Part shown: positions 1 to 5,261 of the stretch, in pieces
How positions within the stretch are numbered: position 1 is the stretch's first letter
How the letters are laid out: each line of letters starts with the position of its first letter
Origin: a virus
Length of the DNA stretch: 31,250 nucleotides
IMG/VR virus record: IMGVR_UViG_3300005264_000138
Coordinates: 1 to 31,250 of that record
Strand: one strand, 5' to 3'
Made by a program: the position numbers and the translations under genes
The notes under the pieces: model-generated
The model's database searches: none
What the model was told of the DNA's origin: nothing
What the model saw: the letters and a program-made list of their open reading frames with translations, nothing else

Positions 1-185
1 TATTCGTGACTAAAAAAACAGGAAAAAGTTTTATTATTATTTAATTCTATATATGTCCCATCATCCCAAGCACCCTTAGCCCATATAGCTTTACCAAAAT
101 CATCGACCATGGCGTTAATTGTTGCATTTGATGCCATGCATGCTTCTGTTCTTTTTCTGTTGTTGTGTTTGTTTGTCATCTTCAT
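1..185 (-). CDS. Partial hypothetical protein, 3' end outside the window
   Basis: An open frame starts at an ATG at 185 and runs without a stop to the left edge (61 complete codons). The start is supported by an AAAGGGAG ribosome site about 7 bases upstream. The N-terminus is basic (KHNNRKR), followed by TINAMVDDFGKAIWAKGAWDDG. It is too short to name a family. It sits downstream of the three palindromic operators at 225-350, and two of them overlap its likely promoter, so it is probably a repressor-controlled gene. The cysteine at residue 16 and the tryptophan-rich middle are the only notable residues. Function unknown. Confidence 0.45.
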   Translation of the reverse strand, partial: MKMTNKHNNRKRTEACMASNATINAMVDDFGKAIWAKGAWDDGTYIELNNNKTFSCFFSHE

Positions 186-224
186 TTTATTTTCTCCCTT
201 TTAGTTAAAAGTTAAATTGTTTTC

Positions 225-243
225 TTGTATACTATATATGCAA
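225..243. promoter_or_regulatory. Palindromic operator O1
   Basis: TTGTATA-CTATA-TATGCAA: two 7-bp half-sites around a 5-bp spacer, with one mismatch to a perfect inverted repeat. Its centre is 20 bp from O2, about two helical turns, as expected for co-operative repressor binding. It lies 40 bp upstream of the ATG at 185 and overlaps a plausible -10 region for that gene. Confidence 0.6.
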
Positions 244-244
244 A

Positions 245-263
245 CTGCATACCATGTATGCAA
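245..263. promoter_or_regulatory. Palindromic operator O2
   Basis: CTGCATA-CCATG-TATGCAA: the inner TGCATA-N5-TATGCA is a perfect inverted repeat with the same 5-bp spacer as O1 and O3. Read on the minus strand, TTGCAT (263-258) could be a -35 box with a 17-bp gap to CATATA. The operator would therefore block a leftward promoter serving the gene that starts at 185. Confidence 0.6.
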
Positions 264-331
264 TTTAATCGAAAATAATTACACATTTCAGCATTAACGC
301 ATCTTTCAGAACTTTGGGAATTTGGCATGGC

Positions 332-350
332 TTGCATATAGTGTATGCAA
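332..350. promoter_or_regulatory. Palindromic operator O3
   Basis: TTGCATA-TAGTG-TATGCAA is a perfect 7-5-7 inverted repeat. It is separated from the O1/O2 pair and faces the plus-strand remnant that starts at 425. TTGCAT (333-338) and TAATAT (354-359) could form a rightward promoter with a short 15-bp spacer. The arrangement resembles a divergent phage repressor switch. The protein that binds is not identified. Confidence 0.6.
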
Positions 351-424
351 TGGTAATATGATTGTGTATAAATAACCAGTGGTGGATATATTTAGCCAAA
401 AGTAATTAATAGGGGGATTGAAAA

Positions 425-594
425 ATGATAGCAATAAAAATTATACCAGGGAAATTATATTAGAGAATTATATTAGAGAAGTTATGTCCGGAGAAATTAC
501 ACCAAGCAAAATTATTTATTAATCTGAAAATGAATATGATCTTGCATCTTCGGAAGTTTATAAAATTTGGAAACAGATTGGGCAACACCGATAA
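425..594 (+). pseudogene. Decayed plus-strand reading frame downstream of O3
   Basis: An ATG at 425 with an AGGGGGATTG ribosome site opens a 12-codon frame that stops at 463. A second frame from 451 reads protein-like sequence (ENYIREVMSGEITPSKIIY), meets a TAA at 520-522, then continues with SENEYDLASSEVYKIWKQIG to a TAA at 592-594. A 13-bp tandem duplication (455-467 and 468-480) lies at the junction. I read this as a small gene broken by frame changes and one stop. It is the only stretch on the plus strand that looks like former coding sequence, and it converges on the truncated M23 gene. Family unknown. Confidence 0.3.
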
Positions 595-761
595 CGGTGC
601 CTTGGGTTACAGGAGATATACATATTAAAAGGGGCTATTACGTTTTGGCCTTTTTTACATAGATAATCAATGCCGTTGTGTTTTCGGGATCCCCTGCTGG
701 CTCCGTAGTTGCCATCGCCTTCTGAATCTTTTCTAATTCCTAAACCTGTGGGTGAAATCAT
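558..761 (-). pseudogene. Truncated M23-type peptidase (endolysin-like) fragment
   Basis: The likely start is the ATG at 761, which has an AAAGGAAAAC ribosome site. Residues 1-40 read like the beginning of a phage M23 peptidase: GLGIRKDSEGDGNYGASRG, then KHNGIDY with the first zinc ligands (His and Asp), then GQNVIAPF. After about residue 45 the sequence no longer resembles the family, and the frame ends at 67 residues. The second zinc motif (HxH) and most of the beta fold are missing. M23 enzymes cut peptidoglycan cross-links, and this position at the end of the late operon fits a lysis role, but this copy should be inactive. The break at about 620-630 is probably a deletion junction with the plus-strand remnant. 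Confidence 0.55.
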
Positions 762-806
762 ATTGTTTTCCTTTTTTAAATTAATTCTTTTACTACATTT
801 ATTAAC

Positions 807-945
807 CTCGAGATTGTAAATTTCCCAACCAACATCAAGTTTTATAGGGTTATAAAATTTACAAAGTAACATCGATATTGTAAATTTCCCAACCAACATC
901 AAGTTTTATGGGGTTATCAAATTTTACAAAATAACATCGATGTTG
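807..945. repeat. 64-bp tandem repeat, two copies plus a partial third
   Basis: Copy 1 (807-870) and copy 2 (871-935) match almost completely; 813-845 and 877-909 are identical. A third copy begins at 936 and dies out after about 10 bases. Each copy carries the coding-like peptide NPIKLDVGWEIYN on the minus strand, but in frames broken by stops. This suggests decayed coding repeats rather than a regulatory array. It fills most of the gap between the M23 fragment and the membrane protein at 979. Confidence 0.8.
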
Positions 946-978
946 ATTCCAATTAATCTTTTTAAATTTTACTCCTCT

Positions 979-1317
979 TTAATGAGCATTTTTTTTTTGT
1001 AATTCGGCTACTTGCCTGCAAATATCTTTATACTCATATTCGTATTTTAATTTAAAAGAATTATGGGAGGCTTCCAGGACAGGAACCGCTAACCAAAGGG
1101 ATTCCATTTTATCAATTTTATTTGCAATTGTGGTAAAATCTTTTTGCAAAGCTTGGGTGGTAAGGTTAATTGTCATCCATGCACCAAAAAGTATGCAAAC
1201 AACTGAAAAAACAGCTATAACAGTGTTGATCATTTTATGGGGGTCTTGCTTTTGCTGTTTTTGCAAGTCTTGTAATTGCTTTATGCCAGCCATTATATTG
1301 TCTAATTCTTCAGGCAT
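979..1317 (-). CDS. Small single-span membrane protein, possible lysis accessory
   Basis: 112 residues from the ATG at 1317. This start overlaps the stop of the PAS-domain gene by one base (TGATG), and a GGAGGAG ribosome site lies in the end of that gene, so the two are translationally coupled. Residues about 9-28 are Gln/Lys-rich and hydrophilic. Residues about 31-53 form one hydrophobic helix (INTVIAVFSVVCILFGAWM). The C-terminal half is an amphipathic, coiled-coil-like helix ending in basic residues. Small single-helix proteins at the end of a late operon are often holin, antiholin or spanin-type proteins. Nothing specific proves that here, and a membrane anchor for the adjacent PAS protein is equally possible. 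Confidence 0.6.
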   Translation of the reverse strand: MPEELDNIMAGIKQLQDLQKQQKQDPHKMINTVIAVFSVVCILFGAWMTINLTTQALQKDFTTIANKIDKMESLWLAVPVLEASHNSFKLKYEYEYKDICRQVAELQKKNAH

Positions 1318-1964
1318 CACTCCTCCCGTGGAATAAAATTATTATTATTTAATAATGGCACGGCTGTTTTAGAAATGTAATAGGCCACGATATCTTTTTT
1401 ATAAGAGGTTGGATCTAAATTTTCTACCCAGCCGTTTTTTGCGTAAATTTTCAATTCCTCTTGAATAACTTTTTTATTCCTGCTTCTGTCTCGGGCAAAG
1501 CCGACCGTGCCAATTAATTGTCCGGAGTTATCTTTTACAGGAGTTTTAACCACATCCAATATAAATATTTGTTTTGCGATGTAGCCTATTTCTACATATC
1601 GACAGGTTTTATCTTCTGCCATGCAGTGTGCATCTGTGCCGACGCACATTTCGCCGTAAGTGTGTTCGTTGTTTGTTTTTGTTCTGTATTGATTTAATAA
1701 ATCAATATCGTTTTTACCAGCTATGTTAAAGGTTTCGGGTAGATCGAAGAAAACTTTTATCCAGCGGGGGGATGCGTATTTATATATGCCGTTTTCGTCT
1801 TTAAACCAAATATAGCCATCCATAACTGAAGATATAGAATCCATAATTTGCAATCTGGTAAATTCTGTGGCCAGATTGGCAATGCCGGTGGAAATCTCTT
1901 CTAATACTTTTATTTTTGTTTCAGCCAATTGCCGTTTTATTTGGTTTTTTTTGCGAAAAAACAT
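1317..1964 (-). CDS. PAS-domain protein encoded in the phage late operon
   Basis: 215 residues. The ATG at 1964 has an AAGGGA ribosome site, and the upstream gene ends 2 bases before it. A basic N-terminus and a short amphipathic helix (1-45) lead into a PAS-like domain (about 45-160). Its signs are YIWFKDENGIYKYASPRW at the start and VVKTPVKDNSGQLIGTVGF.RD at the end, the usual last two strands of a PAS fold. Cys107, Cys114 and Cys121 are spaced exactly seven apart in the middle, a pattern that could bind metal or respond to redox. No kinase, GGDEF, methyl-accepting or DNA-binding output domain is present. The protein could sense a small molecule or redox state, or be a recruited structural fold. 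Coupling to the membrane protein downstream suggests they act together. Confidence 0.65.
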   Translation of the reverse strand: MFFRKKNQIKRQLAETKIKVLEEISTGIANLATEFTRLQIMDSISSVMDGYIWFKDENGIYKYASPRWIKVFFDLPETFNIAGKNDIDLLNQYRTKTNNEHTYGEMCVGTDAHCMAEDKTCRYVEIGYIAKQIFILDVVKTPVKDNSGQLIGTVGFARDRSRNKKVIQEELKIYAKNGWVENLDPTSYKKDIVAYYISKTAVPLLNNNNFIPREE

Positions 1965-1965
1965 A

Positions 1966-2448
1966 TTAATCCCTTAAAATATAAATAGGTTGCTTCCCCA
2001 TAATATCAGTAAAATTATATCCTTCATACAGCCAGCTATCCCAATATGTAAATTGCCATGGTGCCATGGTGTAATACCAATTTCCCAGCCATGTAATTTT
2101 ATATATATTTCCCGTGTAGTTATTTTGGATTTTTAAAACTTGGTTATTTAAATTAACAAAAAAACAACCTGTATTAACCATTTTATTAAACATTACAAAT
2201 TGATCTTGAAAATCAGTAAATTTATTATCTTTGAAAGTAAAAGTTTGTAATGATAATAACATGTTAGCTGTTATTTTCATAACTATTAATTGTGTTGGAT
2301 ACCTGAAATCACCTACCCATAAATTAATTGTTTTACTATCTTGGACCTGAACAAAAGTCATAAATCCATCAGGTGCGGTGTGTTCGGTAAAGGCATGGGC
2401 TTGTATGCTAATAAATATTAAAATTATCGAAAATAATACCTTTTTCAT
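1966..2448 (-). CDS. Secreted protein of unknown function
   Basis: 160 residues. The ATG at 2448 follows a strong AAGGAGATAT ribosome site. Residues 1-19 form a typical Sec signal peptide ending A-H-A, with cleavage before FTEH. The mature part is rich in aromatic residues (WLGNWYYTMAPWQFTYWDSW) and in beta-forming residues, with a single cysteine in the mature region. No family is recognised. Its place between a lipoprotein and the PAS protein suggests an exported accessory or host-altering (lysogenic conversion) product rather than a virion part. An envelope-directed lysis factor is another possibility. Confidence 0.6.
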   Translation of the reverse strand: MKKVLFSIILIFISIQAHAFTEHTAPDGFMTFVQVQDSKTINLWVGDFRYPTQLIVMKITANMLLSLQTFTFKDNKFTDFQDQFVMFNKMVNTGCFFVNLNNQVLKIQNNYTGNIYKITWLGNWYYTMAPWQFTYWDSWLYEGYNFTDIMGKQPIYILRD

Positions 2449-2450
2449 TC

Positions 2451-2723
2451 TTATATCTCCTTTTTTATTGGTTTAACCGATGTTTTTTTTAACACCTCTT
2501 GCTCTAATTCTTGTATAGATTGTTCGGGATAATCTTGATGGGCATCTTCCCACCTTTGGGCAGAGTGGTAAACATGGGTGGAGTTATCCCCGAAAAACCC
2601 TAATATTTCTGAAAAAACAATATAGTGGGGTTTAACTGCATCATACGCCTGTATAAGATGCGAACAACCAGTACAAGCCAACATAAAAACTAATAATACC
2701 AATATACAACATGTTTTTTTCAT
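2451..2723 (-). CDS. Small lipoprotein
   Basis: 90 residues from the ATG at 2723, supported by an AAGGAAAGG ribosome site. The N-terminus is a lipoprotein signal: MKK, a hydrophobic core (CILVLLVFMLA), then CTGC, where the last cysteine (or the one three residues before) would be acylated. The mature protein is short and mostly helical, with a Glu/Lys-rich tail (SIQELEQEVLKK). Lipoproteins of this size at the end of a late operon can be outer-membrane spanins, but there is no nested inner-membrane partner, so the role is open. This frame continues upstream without a stop into the phospholipase-like segment. The internal start is preferred because the signal peptide and ribosome site fit exactly. 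Confidence 0.6.
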   Translation of the reverse strand: MKKTCCILVLLVFMLACTGCSHLIQAYDAVKPHYIVFSEILGFFGDNSTHVYHSAQRWEDAHQDYPEQSIQELEQEVLKKTSVKPIKKEI

Positions 2724-2969
2724 AATCCTTTCCTTTTTATAAGTGTTTACAATTGGGAAATAAATAAACTTCCCACGGGATAAAATCTTCCGGCTTATAA
2801 ATGACTTCCAGCGTTGCCATTCGCTACCACCCTTCCAGTGGCCGTGGTCGTGGTGATTACATGAGGCTTTGAAAAATATCTTTTTTGGTGGTCTAACAAA
2901 ACCTGACTTGGCCCCACATCCGTTACAAATGTATGCTTTCTGTTTTTCTGTCAAATATTCATATTTCAT
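2451..2969 (-). CDS. Phospholipase A2-like N-terminus running in frame into the lipoprotein
   Basis: An uninterrupted 172-codon frame starts at an ATG at 2969 (AGGTAAAG upstream). Residues 14-50 contain CNGCGAKSGF, then an aromatic FF, then SCNHHDHGHWKGG. The Cys-x-x-His-Asp pattern with a following glycine-rich segment resembles the active-site helix of small prokaryotic and phage phospholipase A2-like proteins. After about residue 55 the family likeness ends and the frame runs into the lipoprotein that has its own start at 2723. Either the phospholipase gene lost its 3' part and its stop, or a read-through fusion is made. A degraded lysis or membrane-damage enzyme is the simplest reading. 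The family call is tentative. Confidence 0.4.
   Translation of the reverse strand: MKYEYLTEKQKAYICNGCGAKSGFVRPPKKIFFKASCNHHDHGHWKGGSEWQRWKSFISRKILSRGKFIYFPIVNTYKKERIMKKTCCILVLLVFMLACTGCSHLIQAYDAVKPHYIVFSEILGFFGDNSTHVYHSAQRWEDAHQDYPEQSIQELEQEVLKKTSVKPIKKEI
2737..2820 (-). CDS. Possible 27-residue small ORF
   Basis: An ATG at 2820 with an AAGGGTGG site upstream opens MATLEVIYKPEDFIPWEVY and eight more residues before a TAA. It overlaps the phospholipase-like frame in another frame. Its composition is more protein-like than the overlapping frame at this point, so it may be the surviving tail of a different gene joined here by a deletion. Low confidence. Confidence 0.2.
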   Translation of the reverse strand: MATLEVIYKPEDFIPWEVYLFPNCKHL

Positions 2970-2977
2970 AACTTTAC

Positions 2978-3649
2978 CTATATTAATGTTAGGGTTTCGG
3001 GGTCTGCAATATTCTGTGCTACATGTTGGCGGAATTGACCATCGAAAATTAATTGGGAATTTGGGATAGATGCGTTGTAGGTTGTGTCGGTTATGGCATC
3101 GGTGGAAATGTAGATTTTTGTGTTTTTTACACCTTTTGTCGTGGTTGTACCACTATTATGCCCATTAATGATTTTTACACCATCAAATGTTTGCAATTCA
3201 TTAAACACACAAATTAAGCGTTGGTTGGTTATGATGTTGCTTGCATAACCATTTATATTACTACCTATTTTTGACAATGAAATATCGAATGCTTTATTAG
3301 GTGTAAATGATGAGAATGTATTAGTTGCATAACAAGTGATATTCGTCGAAAGAATGTTTAAGATTTGCTCTTGGTAGTACAATTCAAATGCCCTAATATC
3401 GAGATATTGGCTATCACCCCAATTATCAGCAATATCCAAAATAACGCTTTTAGCCTCATAAACATCGGCAGAGGCAAACAATGTCTCCCCAGACTCAACC
3501 ACCCACCGCCAAGCATCCGCCCCAATTTGAACAGTCCTAAAAACCCCAATTTCCCCCAATAATGGACTACGTTTTTTAAAATTAAACCCTGCACCTTTAA
3601 CAACATAATCAATTATCGGTATTACCCCATCCCCACTTTTAAAAACCAC
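2978..3649 (-). CDS. C-terminal part of a frame-split tail fibre protein with a discoidin-like domain
   Basis: Up to 223 residues counted from a GTG at 3649, with no ribosome site of its own. Residues 1-60 (VFKSGDGVIPIIDYVVKGAG, later GADAWRWVVESGE) look like a phage fibre domain. Residues 66-223 form a discoidin (F5/8 type C)-like module, with AKSVILDIADNWG at the start, KAFDISLSKIG in the middle and GVKNTKIYISTD near the end. Related modules occur in the proteins at 6742 and 12283. Deleting one copy of the 7-bp duplication at 3653-3666 joins this frame to the one starting at 3854 (…QYDHIGH-DVVFKSGD…), giving a 289-residue protein. So this is probably the downstream half of one gene, not a separate gene. 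Confidence 0.6.
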   Translation of the reverse strand: MVFKSGDGVIPIIDYVVKGAGFNFKKRSPLLGEIGVFRTVQIGADAWRWVVESGETLFASADVYEAKSVILDIADNWGDSQYLDIRAFELYYQEQILNILSTNITCYATNTFSSFTPNKAFDISLSKIGSNINGYASNIITNQRLICVFNELQTFDGVKIINGHNSGTTTTKGVKNTKIYISTDAITDTTYNASIPNSQLIFDGQFRQHVAQNIADPETLTLI

Positions 3650-3650
3650 A

Positions 3651-3854
3651 TCATGCCCTATGCCCTATATGATCATACTGAAAAACCATACTCATTTCAG
3701 CACCTGCAACCGGCAAGGTTAATTCAATATCTTCTGTCTGTCCGTAATTGGAGATAACAGAGTTTTGCATATCTTGTGCAGTAAGATTACCGGTAGTGTT
3801 TTTTGTTAAATATTGCATGCCGGAGCTTGTGTTACCACTTTGCCAAATTCCCAT
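3651..3854 (-). CDS. N-terminal part of the frame-split tail fibre protein
   Basis: 67 residues. The ATG at 3854 lies after an AGGT ribosome site near 3863. The sequence MGIWQSGNTSSGMQYLTKN, followed by a beta-rich segment (IELTLPVAGAEMSMVFQYDHIGH), is typical of phage fibre or tip accessory proteins. The last two residues before the stop (RA) come from the shifted frame: the 7-bp tandem duplication ATGCCCT ATGCCCT (plus-strand 3653-3666) ends the frame early. Without one unit the frame continues into the discoidin-like segment. Confidence 0.6.
   Translation of the reverse strand: MGIWQSGNTSSGMQYLTKNTTGNLTAQDMQNSVISNYGQTEDIELTLPVAGAEMSMVFQYDHIGHRA
3653..3666. repeat. 7-bp tandem duplication that breaks a tail fibre gene
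   Basis: ATGCCCT occurs twice in tandem inside the coding sequence of the discoidin-like fibre. Two units put the downstream half out of frame; one unit would give a single continuous open frame. Slipped-strand loss or gain of a unit could restore or remove the adhesin domain. Confidence 0.75.
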
Positions 3855-3869
3855 ATTATACCTCCAAAT

Positions 3870-4190
3870 TTAAATTACTATTTCAATTTTCACTGTACCT
3901 GACGTTCTAACCAAACGAATTGCTGTAACGGGAGATAGTAAACCATCGGTTGTGTTTTCTGTGCAAGAACCAGGTGCCCAATCTTGCCAAACAGCAGAAG
4001 ATAGATCTTCTTCGGCAGATGTGGTTATTTGGATTTTTCCATTTCCGCCGGTGGTTAGTAAAGTTATCGTGATATTTCGATTTCTTCCCAATGGTGGTAT
4101 GGGAATTGGTTCGGAATTTGTGCCGGTTAATAGTGTTTCTTGATATTGCCAACCATCGAATTTGCCTTCTCTTGTGTTTAATGTACCCAT
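3870..4190 (-). CDS. Small baseplate/fibre accessory protein
   Basis: 106 residues from an ATG at 4190 (GGAG-type site upstream). Almost entirely beta-forming: IPPLGRNRNITITLLTTGG, KIQITTSAEEDL, then a Trp-containing turn (AVWQDWAPGSC) and two terminal strands (AIRLVRTSGTVKIEIVI). A compact beta-sandwich is likely. It belongs to a string of five closely spaced small genes (5211 to 3651) in the distal tail module, so it is probably a virion or fibre-assembly protein. No named family recognised. Confidence 0.55.
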   Translation of the reverse strand: MGTLNTREGKFDGWQYQETLLTGTNSEPIPIPPLGRNRNITITLLTTGGNGKIQITTSAEEDLSSAVWQDWAPGSCTENTTDGLLSPVTAIRLVRTSGTVKIEIVI

Positions 4191-4202
4191 AATTTCACTC
4201 CT

Positions 4203-4523
4203 TTATGCCCCTTCAATAATTTTAAAAGTAGAATTTGCAACGGAATATACGTTACTGGTGCCGTTATTTATTATTATACGAAAATAGTATTTACCCTTTT
4301 CAATATCGGTATCAACCGTAGTTAATGGCACTTGGATTTTTCCGGCTGGTCCATCTATTACTATTCCTGTATTTTCAATTAATGGATCCAGATCTGAAAG
4401 ATTTTTTTTCACACGCAAGGTTACAGTATAGCCGGTGCAGTCGAAAGGGGTTTTGTTGCTGTCTGTAACTGTAACGGCAATTTGCCTTGTATCTTTTTGT
4501 ACAATGTCTTTTATAGTTTCCAA
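4203..4523 (-). CDS. BppU-like / Ig-like baseplate protein
   Basis: 106 residues. The sequence has the style of the N-terminal domain of BppU-type phage upper baseplate proteins: TRQIAVTVTDSNKTPFDCTG, then YTVTLRVKKNL, a segment IDGPAGKIQVPLTTVDTD, and GKYYFRIIINNG near the end. Such Ig-like domains attach fibres or receptor-binding proteins to the baseplate. The start at 4523 overlaps the preceding gene by 13 bases, which suggests translational coupling. The protein consists of this domain alone, without the extended C-terminal fibre usually fused to it; its partner may be one of the neighbouring small proteins. Confidence 0.55.
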   Translation of the reverse strand: METIKDIVQKDTRQIAVTVTDSNKTPFDCTGYTVTLRVKKNLSDLDPLIENTGIVIDGPAGKIQVPLTTVDTDIEKGKYYFRIIINNGTSNVYSVANSTFKIIEGA

Positions 4524-4780
4524 TTTACATCCCCTTTTATGGTTTGGTTAATTTTGCCGGTTAGATTATTGTCGGGTTTTATGATGCCGGCAAGATTATC
4601 TGTTGCAATTGTGCCGGAAATAGAACTTGTAATTTCCGATTCAAAACTATTATCGGTTACTGTGGCCGTTAAGCTTTCTACCACTTGCCCAGTACCTGCC
4701 TGATTTGGATTGTTAAGATGCTGATAGGCATCGGCTGTGGTCAGGGAGCTGTTATTTTTTAATGTATTCCATGTATCCAT
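4511..4780 (-). CDS. Small fibre/baseplate protein of unknown family
   Basis: 89 residues from the ATG at 4780, overlapping the upstream stop by one base (TAATG). The middle is Ser/Thr-rich and repetitive in style (SLTATVTDNSFESEITSSIS, then GTIATDNLAGIIKPDNN), like the linker or shaft segment of a fibre. It overlaps the BppU-like gene by 13 bases. The tight coupling of the genes at 5211, 4780 and 4523 suggests their products are made in fixed ratio and assemble together. Confidence 0.5.
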   Translation of the reverse strand: MDTWNTLKNNSSLTTADAYQHLNNPNQAGTGQVVESLTATVTDNSFESEITSSISGTIATDNLAGIIKPDNNLTGKINQTIKGDVNWKL

Positions 4781-5211
4781 TATCGTTCATACCCCCATAC
4801 ATCTTCTGGAATATTAAATAATTTATCATGTTCTGCAGATGATAATCCGGACCCTGAAGAAATTGTAATAACAGGGCTGTCCGATACTTTATAAGAAACT
4901 GCACCATTTTCTGTAACGATAAATGGAAAGGTATTGGTATTGCTTGCCTGTTCGCAATAAATATTTAGTTTAAACTCTACGTTTATGGCAGAAACGGCTA
5001 TTTTCCAGTTGTTCATTAAAAAAAAATAGGCGGGGGATGCCTGGCCGGAGCCTATGGCATCCCCACCCACTGATCTTAATGCCTGCTGGTATTTAGCGTT
5101 ATCGGTTTGCAATGCCCAGCTTTTCCATGCAGAATAGATGTCTTTTTGTACGTCTATTTCTGTAACTGAAGTTATTATTATTTTTTTATTTATGCCATCA
5201 AAAACAACCAT
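4780..5211 (-). CDS. Distal tail/fibre protein
   Basis: 143 residues. The N-terminus follows a pattern common in phage tail fibre accessory proteins: VVFDGINKKIIITSVTEIDV, then IYSAWKSWALQTDNAKYQQA, LRSVGGD, and YFFLMNNWKI. The C-terminal third is beta-rich and ends in an acidic helix (LSSAEHDKLFNIPEDVW), a motif often found at the end of phage baseplate or fibre subunits. The next gene overlaps it by one base. It is likely a structural part of the receptor-binding apparatus; no enzymatic residues are seen. Confidence 0.6.
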   Translation of the reverse strand: MVVFDGINKKIIITSVTEIDVQKDIYSAWKSWALQTDNAKYQQALRSVGGDAIGSGQASPAYFFLMNNWKIAVSAINVEFKLNIYCEQASNTNTFPFIVTENGAVSYKVSDSPVITISSGSGLSSAEHDKLFNIPEDVWGYER

Positions 5212-5261
5212 AAATATACCCTTTATATCATTTTATTGTGGCGTATTATTCGCCGTAGCGG

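Noticed and set aside
1330-1352. Recurring ATTATTATTATTTAA tracts (also near 30, 25950, 29800) as binding sites
   Set aside because: They fit the AT-rich composition, vary in sequence, and lie partly inside coding regions, so no regulatory role can be supported.
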